Assembly: GCA_013407085.1 (NCBI GenBank)
Contig: JACCGJ010018286.1
Coordinates: forward strand, 1 to 64,000
DNA: 64,000 bases
Source: Atriophallophorus winterbourni
Lineage: Eukaryota > Platyhelminthes > Trematoda > Plagiorchiida > Microphallidae
Direction: 5' to 3'
Positions 56,115 through 64,000 of the stretch are shown in pieces; the stretch's first letter is position 1; each line of letters begins with the position of its first letter. Position numbers and translations under genes: made by a program. A model generated the notes under the pieces. That model did not search any database. It was not told the DNA's origin and saw nothing but the letters and a program-made list of their open reading frames with translations.

Positions 56115-57940
56115 ATTTTGTTGTATGCTTTTCTTCGAATGCGTGGTTATTTTCAATTTGTGTTTCGTTGCCGATGGCATTTATTGTATCTGTGTTTTAC
56201 AATTTCACTGCCCACTTGTAGATTCCCTTTCTCCTGTAGTCATTTTTGACCGATTCCGATATTTTTACATAACACAGCTTCCGCAGCAACACGAGTGCAC
56301 ACTTTTTCACAAGTTTTCCGGCCTTGTACCAACCATTGGAATCATCTATCGTTTCGTATCAACACTCGGAAGTGTCTTTTCATTTTATTAGTTGTGACCT
56401 TGATTAGGTCAAACAGAGGGATGCATTGTACGTTATTGACGGCTTGACCAGTGAGTTGACAGACTAAGTATGTTAGGAACTTGGCACTTTTTAGATTGAC
56501 GAAAATCGATTATTTATTCTTATGAAATCACATGCCTGGATCTTGTCTAAGTATCGCACAACGAGAGGCTGCGTATATGCTAACATACTATCAGGTTGCC
56601 TAGGACTGGACCTATTCATGTTCTATGTATAGCGTTGACTAACGCCAGTTTGACCGATGCTAAAAATGTCCTAACCCAGCTCGTGTAAATATGAGTTCAA
56701 AAAATTTATCATTGGGTCCCTGGTAACATTCAATCATTGTTTCTTGACTTGTGATAACGATGGTCGAAATCCATTATAAACTAGCTACAACTGTAAATCG
56801 AAACACCATGGTGTATAGTCGTAATATGAAACACCTGAAAATCAGTAGCTGCGGTTAAACAACCTGTCATTACTGGAATAGAGCAACAATTTAACGAACG
56901 GTCTTCCATATCATGGCGTCATCATTATGAAGCACGGGTCTGCAGCCAGGAAAAACTGTTAAGTGATGGTAACAATAGATAACAAGAAAGTGTAAAAAAT
57001 TAAGCAAGTGAGTGAAAAATACAAGTGTATATAACAAGCTGTTTGTTATTATAGTTAGTTTTAGTGCATGTCATCTTGAATTTTTCCCAGATATGGCACA
57101 GATATGTAGAATAAAATTTACAACACATTTTGTGCCACTGACCGGTTTGCAACCGTTTCGTGTAAGGTTCCCAGCCAACAACTATGCTTACATCCCCATC
57201 ATTGCACACGAGCATTTAATGTTGAACGTAGCGCTACCGTAATCCGCCACCTGATGATGGCATGATATGGTCAGTGACGCGGCTCTTTAAAATGTCCCGT
57301 CCATAGAAAACGAGTTAAAATCAACACCTTTCATTATGCTTTGGACTTAATACCCGTTTGCAGACATCTATATCAGCGATGCTAGGAACGCTTCGTGGGT
57401 AACAGGAGTCTAAAAAAGCAGGCAGACATTTTCCGCTAGGATGGACCTGGTTCGAACTCTGACCGAGTTTTGCTTTCAAGATTCTAATCAACTATCGGGC
57501 AATCCGTATTTTAACAGATAGTCTCTATGAATTTGGTAACGTTGCCCAACTGAAATTTGATCTGTACAACCTTGAGCCGCTATGGGACCTATATCTGGGT
57601 GCTCTAAGCAGCGATTTACATTCCCATTTTTTAAATGGAAGTAATTAGTCAACTGGCCATCATTTTGCGCTTATGGACAGAATTTGTAAATACCGAATGC
57701 TTCAATAAACTAAAAATCAGCCCATTAATATTTAATGCGGCCAAATTTGAGATAATATATAATATCTTTGGAGTCATCAGAAGTTGAAAAGCTGTAACCC
57801 ACCGAGAAGCTGGAGATATTAAACCTAGCCACATTCCGACACCTTTCGAGTTTTCTTGTTTATCCACCAAGTCGCATCGGGAGCAAAGATATGCTCGGAA
57901 TCTAGACGGATGCCGAAGTATGCGCACCAATATTGAAGAC
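56115..57940. other. Intergenic after XPO1
   Basis: ATTAAA overlaps the XPO1 stop codon, but no sure polyadenylation signal was found. A reverse-strand family A remnant lies at 56524-56610 (CAGGTTGCCTAGGACTGG). A family D scrap at 57225-57262 (CCGCCACCTGATGATGGC) is cut off before GAAAC. The rest is unassigned AT-rich DNA. Confidence 0.45.
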
Positions 57941-57949
57941 AACTCCGCA

Positions 57950-58625
57950 AGAGTAGTTGAGCTAACATTTCACCAAAGAGATGCTCGTTTGAGGAAAGTC
58001 AACCTACATGCGCGATCCTATATTCAGCTAAAATAACGATTCTTCGCGCGTATCTTCTGACAATGTATGAGACTTCAATATCGACTCTAAATTAGCGCAA
58101 ACTGGGTGTGATCAGCGTCTTTCAAGTTGAAACCGCGTCCGAGAATGCGTTGTTCGTTCTCAGTAAGGGGTCTGTTGGATAGGTTCTTGACCAAAAGTTC
58201 CCCGCTGGTATTGTCCTGATAAGGGGTGATATATTGAATTTTGTTTTCCAGGTCACGTCGCTTGTTGGTTTTTCGGGTCGTTATTGTGATGGCGTTTTCT
58301 AAACGTTGCGTCAGTTCAGGTCCAAATCGGTCTTCACACTTTTGTTTTTCAATGTTGATTATGTCTGCGTATTTCTTCAGGCGATTGTGTGCATCTGAAA
58401 TGTGCATTCCCAGCCATTCTTGGTTTTGATGTTCCATTAGTTTGCATGCACGTGGATTGTTGATTGGGGGTCGTCGTTGTAAGGATTTCGGGGTCAGGTT
58501 TCTGCGTTGGCACTCGTGTAGGAAAAAGAGTTGTTCATAGGTTGCAGCTGTTCTTCCACTAAAGCTTTCCCAGCGTCTGGCGTTTTTAAGCGTTGATCGC
58601 CCAAATTGTTCAGCAATAGAGGAAA
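57950..58625 (-). mobile_element. Penelope-like element, N-terminal region (inverted part)
   Basis: The reverse strand encodes LVKNLSNRPLTENEQRILGR then GFNLKDAD (58087-58437), the conserved N-terminal motif of Penelope-like reverse transcriptases. Upstream are the basic helices HNRLKKYADIINIEKQKCED. A second frame (58494-58682) is offset by a frameshift. The RT itself is absent on this strand. Confidence 0.72.
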
Positions 58626-58649
58626 ATATGCGTAGCTCAGGATGTGGAT

Positions 58650-59412
58650 GGTGCTCACCTTGTGTTCACAGCAAGCACCCAAACACTCACAAACGCAGTT
58701 GCGTCAGAACTCTATTCAAAAGAGCGGCAACCCACTGCAGTACAGATGAACTGAGGAGAAAAGAAGAAGAATATCTGTTCAAAGTTTTCCAGAAAAATGG
58801 ATATCCAAGAAGCTTCATACTACGCAACAGGTCCAACCGCCCACAACAAAGAACCCCAGAAGAAAACAGAAGCAGACGCACTCTGCCCTACATTTAACAT
58901 ATCTCCGAAATCGCAGCTCGGGTGCTTCGGCCACTTGGAATCGACATCGCGCATAAACCAGCATCAACACTTCGCAACCACTTCAACAACACGAAAGATG
59001 AAGTGGCAAAAGAACAACAGTCGAATATCGTCTACAAGATTTCATGCAGAGAATGCGAAAAGAACTACGTCGGACAAACGGGTCGCAAACTCAGCACAAG
59101 ACTACATGAACATCAGTTGGACGTACGCAGACATGACCAGAATTTACTGATTTCAATACATGTTGATCAATTTGGGCATCAGTTCGACTGGGACCGCACA
59201 AGAATATTAGGCAGAGGAAACGACCGACGGGCGCGAGAATTCCTGGAAGCAACAAATTTAATTAACCAGCATCTCAAACTGGCTGCAACACATGGACCAA
59301 TGGGAAACCGCTCACGGAGAAGGCATAACATAAACTCGACCAATCCGTGGGAGTACCCGTGAACGGACAGGCAAACGAATTCCAACTACAAGACGCTTCG
59401 AAAAAAGTTTTG
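58650..59412 (+). mobile_element. Penelope-like element, RT end and GIY-YIG endonuclease
   Basis: KRSCVRTLFKRAATHCSTDE and YLFKVFQKNGYPRSF are the end of the RT domain. After a frameshift near 58895, the GIY-YIG nuclease reads SNIVYKISCRECEKNYVGQT then GRKLSTRLHEHQLDVRRHD (58922-59362), with the Cys pair between the two half-motifs that is typical of Penelope. It is opposite in strand to the N-terminal part. Confidence 0.85.
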
Positions 59413-59451
59413 CTGATGATGTCATCTAGCCTGATGACAAAACGTCCAAGA
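59408..59451 (+). ncRNA. Hammerhead-like motif after the Penelope-like ORF
   Basis: CTGATGA (59413-59419), one extra T, stem II GTCATC-TAGCCT-GATGAC (6 bp, perfect), AAAA where GAAA is expected, minimal stem III AC/GT and triplet GTC. Stem I is GTTTTG with CAAGAAC (about 5 bp). Penelope-like elements are known to carry hammerheads with short stem III. The G-to-A core change suggests an inactive relic; chance resemblance is not excluded. Confidence 0.4.
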
Positions 59452-59495
59452 ACAACTATGCAAGCTCGGCGAACACAAGGTGAACACCGTACATA

Positions 59496-61700
59496 ACAAT
59501 CGCATGAATTTTTATGTTCCACAGCTTTTCTAATGAGTAAACAGTCCGATTCGGAAGGAACAATCTCTCCCGCAGCGCTTGCAATGTTAGACAGAATCCG
59601 GTTTTGGGGCGTCAGATGCACGGCGGCGGCGTGATCGGCGTTCAGCAGCCGTATCTGCTCCTCCCCAGCTTGCTGACGACGCCTTACACAATTCCTCCAA
59701 TGTGAGCGATCAAGAGCAAGTTCTTCCCGAATTGCGGGGTCAATGCCAAGGGCTCCCATATCTCTTTTGCAAACGTTTCTGTACCGCAAGTGCCGTCTGC
59801 CCAATGGTCGACTTCCTGATTGCAACTCACCATAGAGTAGATCTTTCAGAATACGAGCATTTTCCATTCTGTAGACATGGCCAAGCCATCGAAGGCGGTG
59901 AACATGCTCTGTAGACCAGCTTTTGAAAGCACGTCAGCATTAGTCACTGTCCGTCGACGATATGTTCAACATACGACGGATGCTTCGTAGATGGAAAGCA
60001 TTCAGCTTCCGCTCGTGTCTTGCGTGGGTGGTCCAGGTTTCACTGCCGTACGGTAAAGCATTTAGTACGCACGCGCTGTATGCCATCATCTTTGTCTTTA
60101 CAGTCAACTTACGGTTACCCCGAATACGAGAATTCAATCGGGACAAAATGACAGCTGCTATGCCAATCTGCTTATCAATCTCCGTGTCTAACGAGAGGTT
60201 ATCCGCAATGGTTGAACCAAGATATGTGAAATGATGTACTGGTTCGAGCTGACAGTTTCCAACAGTGATGATTGGTGGCGATAGAATCCCTTAACCGAGG
60301 ACTTCGGTATTGCACGTGCTGATTGTTAGCCCAGTCTTTGCATGCATACGAAAACCAGTTCATTTGCGACTGGGTGTTCTTGTGAGTGAGCAATAATGGC
60401 TTCATCATCGGCAAACAGCAGGTCTCGGATAAGCACATACCGTACCTTGATTTGTGCTCACAACCGGTTCAGGTTGAAAAGCTTGTCATCACTGCGTGTG
60501 CAGGTAAATGCCTTCTGTTCTTGTCTTAAAAGCATGCTTCAGAAACAGAGCAAAGAAAATGCCGAACAGCGTGGAAGCAAGAACACACCCTTGTTTGACA
60601 CCTCGGCGAATTTCAAAGGCATCTGAACTGCAACCGTTAAAATGGACTGAGCCTTTCATGCCTGCGTGGAACGAAATAACTAGTTTGAGTAGTCTTGGGG
60701 GCAGCCTATCAAATCAAGCATTTTGAAAAGACCCCCCTGCTGACGTAGTCGAATGCCTTCGTTAAATCAATAAAACAGTGTATAATGGCATACGCTGCTC
60801 CCCTCATTTCTTGAAGTTGTTTCGGGGAGAAGATCAAGTCCAAGTTTCCATCTTCCCCTGCGGAAGCCACGTTGAGATTCAGTGTAAACTATATCAGCCA
60901 AAACGTGAAGGCTGATCTGTAAGACTTTAGCAAACAATATGCTTACAACGTTCAGAAGGGAGATTCCTCTGTAATTGTTGCAGTCGCTTCTATCACCCTT
61001 ATTCTTAAATAGCGTGATGATCTTCGTGTCTCGCATTTCTTGTAGGACACTCCTCCTGAAAATGGTGAAGAGGCTGTAATAATGCTGTTCTACAGCATTT
61101 GATGAGCTCACCAGGGGCATTCCCATTCGCTAAGCGGTTGATTGCCTTATTGAGCTCATCAAGAGTAGAAGTCGTAAGTTTTCATCTGTTCGCATACCCT
61201 TGGACTTTAAGAATGCTGACCGTTTCTCATCCAACACAGCAGTCATCTCAGAAGCTTTTGCTTCGAAACAGTCGCTCGTTTGAGCTTCCTTAGTCAGAAG
61301 TGCGACTCGGCATATGCAGCGTTTTAGCGATTCCCAGTTTTCTGAAGCCGATTCGAGTGGGGTTGTCTTGCTGAACTCGGCTGTGAAGGCTTTTGCGAAT
61401 CGCGCGCTAGATTAGGTTTGCACACGCGAGTGACGACTATCCTAGACTTAGCAGACAATTTAGTGCGGTGAAATCTCGTGTGGGGAGGCTTCAGTTTTGC
61501 ACAGACCAGTGAATGATCAGTGTCGCAGTCTGCGCTTTGATATGGTCTGGTGGAGAGTATGCTTCCTATATTAGTGCGCCTAACAATAATAAGATCAAGC
61601 TGATGCCAATGCTTAGAGCGAGGATATTTCCAAAAGACTTTATGCTGTGGTATTGTTACACACCCAACCAGATTTCACAATTATTCAACACTAACCGCTA
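59496..61700 (-). mobile_element. RTE/BovB-type LINE, endonuclease end to 3' end
   Basis: Right to left: the endonuclease C-terminus (HWHQLDLIIVRRTNIGSI, CDTDHSLVCAKLKPP at about 61480-61610), RT (KNKGDRSDCNNYRGISLLNV, QRGFRRGRWK in 60767-61126), LLFADDEAIIAHSQ at about 60390-60425, NALPYGSETWTTHARHERKL (59940-60146), and LRYRNVCKRDMGALGIDP (59274-59867). Same family as 34678-36330. Frames are broken and the 5' end is missing. Confidence 0.84.
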
Positions 61701-61861
61701 GTTGAATCTTTTGACTATAATGTTGCTGCTACTAAATGATCGAAATTAGGTTTGGATTGATAGGTTGAACTCCCTCTCCATCATAAAAAATTAAAAAATT
61801 ATATTTTTATTCAAAAAGACAGATTATGCTGGAAACAAATTTGAGCTGTACAATCCGTTCG

Positions 61862-64000
61862 CTATTCATCCAAGACCTCTACCAGACTTGACGGTTTTCC
61901 ATTATTTTTCTTGGCAGGAGTCGACAGTAGATTGGGCAGGCGTTCCAACAAGTCACGCAATTCGCTTTGTGTACGACAGTAGAATCCCACGGCACAGCTC
62001 GGGTCTAGGCTTTCGGCTGACATAGCCCTGGGCGTTCGACAGTGCCAAGACTAAATTAGGTGACGAAAAAGGAACATAAGCATTATAATAACCGAAAATG
62101 GTCATTGTAAGAAAACTAGAGAAACGTTATATCATAAATGAACCAATGGAGTAACCGTGATATGCACCTAGCGTTTGTGGTCTACAGACTGCGGGTCAGA
62201 ATTTTAACCAATTGCGCGCGGTGAGATCAGACGCTCATGAGAACAGATAATACGAAGTGATCACACCTCTACGCTACCAATCTATCAGAACAGATAATAC
62301 GAAGTGATCACACCTCTACGCTACCAATCTATCAGCTATCATGTCTTTGCTTTTAGCAAACATTCTTTGACGTTTAGAAATAACTGTCAACAAGAAAATC
62401 GGTATTTCCAGAATGGTTCTTTCAACATTATCGCAAAACTACATAGCAAGGAGAAATACTTGTATCAAGTGCGGACTCACATACCACACCCCAGTTTCCC
62501 GAGTGTCGGTCAGTATCAGATGGGGGCAGTTCGATTAGATTCGATGAGACATGGCTACAATTTGAAGTTAAAGTGTATAAATCGGGTGGCTAGATGAGTA
62601 CGGATGCACGCAAGGTCAGAAACTACATACGGGCTCAGATACTCTCGGTCTCACGGTCCTACACAGGCATAACGGAAATGGAAAGTGACCGTGGCACTCC
62701 AGCGTGTTTCCAAGTGCAGCTCGGTACCGGTGGAAATCAATTCAGCACTGCTTTCTAAAATTGCATAAAATATGAAACCTACCTAGATATTGTTATATAA
62801 GTTTACATTGTATTGGTCGTATTTGAAACTGGTTTACCCCTTATATTGAACTCCAGCACGCGGAGGCAACTGAAGTCACTAAGGCTGGAACACATGCGGT
62901 TAGAAAGATAGCCAAGGATGAATATGGCACGAGACGTTGCGACGGAGAAGTGTTAATTATGGTAAAATTTTCCAATCGTTATAACCTAGTTAGCTTTATG
63001 CACAATTGTCACACGTTCAGCCGTGTGTCTATTGACCTTGACCGATTTCACGCTGCGCTGGGTGAATGAGGTGATTGATCTAGACACGACTTGACAGCCC
63101 TGGGGTTTCAATGGGCTGTTTCGTGATAGGACCGATTAGATGTGGTGGTTAGAGTACTAGTTAATCCCTATTCTGACGAAGCTTCTTTTCCAGAAGTGAA
63201 AAACTGCTCTAACCTATGCAACAGTGGCGTTCAAATATAACCTTGTTTACCATTTATCCACTGTTTCAAGGCTCACTGAACCTAATCTTACTATCTCCAC
63301 CTGATGACGGCAAACAGCCAGAAACCGGTAGTGGAGTGTAATTTCGGGGGGACGTGAGCAACACATTACTTTGGTCATCCATAAGCGCCTTGTGTGCTTG
63401 AACACAAATCACTATGTGATTTTGTTTGAACATCGTGGTTCGTTGTACGAACCCTATATAACAGTGACATTCAAGTATAATCTTGTTTACCATTTATCCA
63501 CTGTTTCAAGGCTCACTGAACCTAATCTTAGTGTCTCCACCTGATCGCGGCAAACAGCCAGAAGCCGTTAGTGGAGTGTAGGTTCGGAGGATGTGAGCAA
63601 CACATTATCTACGGTACCGTTTCCATGATGCTGGTAAGCAAACTGACAATATTGACAACATTTACATCGATTCCTTGAAGCAAACCGTAGAGTAGGTGAG
63701 AAACTTTACAATTTCCAGAAATAAACGTTCGAGTTAGTGAGAATCGGACAACTCGCGGCGAATTAGCAAAGTGATGATAACTTATGATTAAGGCAAAAAT
63801 GACAGTCACTAAGGTACCTTGACGGAAAAATCTGCTCTCTCGACATCAGCCATAAACAGTTGGGTAAAATGGGGGTCCAAAAATACCAACTGCCTTTGAT
63901 CGGGCTCGCTAGCGACGACGTAGATTGAGTGTCTGGGACGGCCACCGATGAGTCCCAACATACAGGGATCTAGAAACAGTTGGCAGACCATTGGTACGTA
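61862..64000 (-). CDS. ATG4: ATG4 autophagy cysteine protease, last two exons (partial)
   Basis: ATG4 cleaves the C-terminus of ATG8/LC3 precursors and delipidates membrane-bound ATG8. Two - strand exons are visible: 63818 to beyond 64000 (open at the window edge) and 61862-62050, ending in TAG. They join in phase 0 (donor AAG/GTACCT, acceptor CTAATTTAG/TC). The upstream exon reads YVPMVCQLF, then LGLIGGRPRHSIY and VFLDPHFTQLF. The DPH pair corresponds to the catalytic Asp and His of the family. The last exon begins SWHCRTPRAM and continues SLDPSCAVGFYCRTQSEL, matching the conserved HC-x2-PR-x-M and DPS-x-x-VGF(Y/F) block. It ends in a short tail (SSLVEVLDE). The catalytic Cys lies in exons outside the window. 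The intron (62051-63817) holds hammerhead-bearing repeats, a degenerate family A SINE and a 47-bp tandem duplication. The HCxxPRxM and GGRPRHS spacing looks ATG4D-like, but the paralogue was not resolved. Confidence 0.87.
62241..62334. repeat. Perfect 47-bp tandem duplication
   Basis: The unit GAACAGATAATACGAAGTGA and on to ATCTATCA occurs at 62241-62287 and again at 62288-62334 with no difference. It lies in the ATG4 intron. A recent slip or an assembly artefact are both possible. Confidence 0.85.
62600..62745 (-). repeat. SINE-like family A, very diverged
   Basis: Weak collinear words: GTCAGAAACTACATACGGGC, ACTCCAGCGTGTTTCC, GTGCAGCTCGGTACCGGTGG, AATCAATTCAGCA. It is one of the oldest copies. 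Confidence 0.5.
63295..63336 (+). ncRNA. Intact family D hammerhead ribozyme
   Basis: Stem I CTCCAC with GTGGAG (6 perfect pairs), core CTGATGA, stem II GGC-AAACA-GCC closed by a C/A mismatch at the base, GAAA, stem III ACC/GGT without loop, triplet GTA (cleavable NUH type). All catalytic core bases are present. This is the copy most likely to be active outside the array. Confidence 0.82.
63535..63576 (+). ncRNA. Hammerhead relic, second unit of the dimer
   Basis: Same layout as its neighbour, but the core reads CTGATCG and GAAA has become GAAG; stem III is ACC-GTT-like. Stem I is still perfect. An inactive partner next to an intact one. Confidence 0.65.

Larger units (their letters stand above)
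63215..63610 (+). repeat. Family D hammerhead repeat, tandem dimer
   Basis: Two units 240 bp apart, each TTGTTTACCATTTATCCACT, GTTTCAAGGCTCACTGAACC, then the ribozyme core at 63295 and 63535. Between them lies the hairpin GGTTCGT-TGT-ACGAACC (63437-63453). It is the best preserved dispersed dimer in the window and sits in the ATG4 intron, antisense to that gene. Confidence 0.85.

Noticed and set aside
57245..57275. Hammerhead at CTGATGATGGC
   Set aside because: Upstream CCGCCAC fits family D, but no GAAAC or stem III follows within range, so it is only a truncated scrap.
1..64000. tRNA or rRNA genes, spliced-leader RNA gene
   Set aside because: No cloverleaf with paired A and B boxes, no rRNA core words and no leader-type donor with an Sm site were found by reading both strands; a covariance-model scan would be needed to be certain.

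Overview
This is a 64 kb piece of a eukaryotic, repeat-rich genome, most likely a parasitic flatworm (digenean trematode). This assignment is an inference. It rests on spliced genes mixing micro-introns of 32-37 bp with kilobase introns, on abundant CR1-like, RTE-like and Penelope-like retroelements, and on hammerhead-ribozyme satellites of the kind known from schistosomes. The species cannot be fixed from the sequence.

Three conserved host genes can be reconstructed exon by exon. (1) Mitochondrial elongation factor Tu (TUFM), + strand, 199-11770, 8 exons, 448 aa. (2) Exportin-1/CRM1 (XPO1), + strand, 42992-56114, 13 exons, 1054 aa, with the leptomycin-reactive cysteine conserved. (3) The last two exons of an autophagy cysteine protease ATG4, - strand, 61862-64000, running off the right edge and convergent with XPO1. 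TUFM works in mitochondrial translation, XPO1 in nuclear export and ATG4 in ATG8 processing; they are unrelated housekeeping neighbours, not a pathway.

Everything else is mobile or satellite DNA. TUFM introns carry short interspersed repeats (family A, about 232 bp with CATA/CATT tails; families B and C with GAT-type tails). From 13.7 to 20.4 kb lie small tandem repeats and then a satellite array of about 233-bp monomers. Each intact monomer encodes, on the - strand, a minimal hammerhead self-cleaving ribozyme. From 20.4 to 25.8 kb is a CR1-like LINE ('LINE1') with a PHD finger in ORF1, an endonuclease and a reverse transcriptase, all decayed and carrying an antisense copy of its own 3' end. 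From 25.8 to 33.3 kb is a rearranged complex of LINE1 pieces that includes a 938-bp inverted repeat. Other LINE fragments lie at 34.7-36.3, 38.0-39.3 and 40.3-41.3 kb. XPO1 intron 11 holds a nearly full-length RTE-like element with a 13-bp target-site duplication, itself hit by a family A SINE and a GC-rich non-autonomous element. Between XPO1 and ATG4 are a Penelope-like element split into opposite orientations (57.9-59.5 kb) and an RTE/BovB-type LINE (59.5-61.7 kb).

The most interesting system is the hammerhead family. It comprises the 233-bp array and dispersed dimers of about 224-240 bp. Both share one architecture: a short hairpin with a compensatory base-pair change, then about 80-100 nt, then a hammerhead whose stem III is the loopless palindrome ACCGGU. 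This is what is expected of retrozyme-like RNAs that cleave as dimers, and a Penelope-like element is present as a possible mobilising partner.
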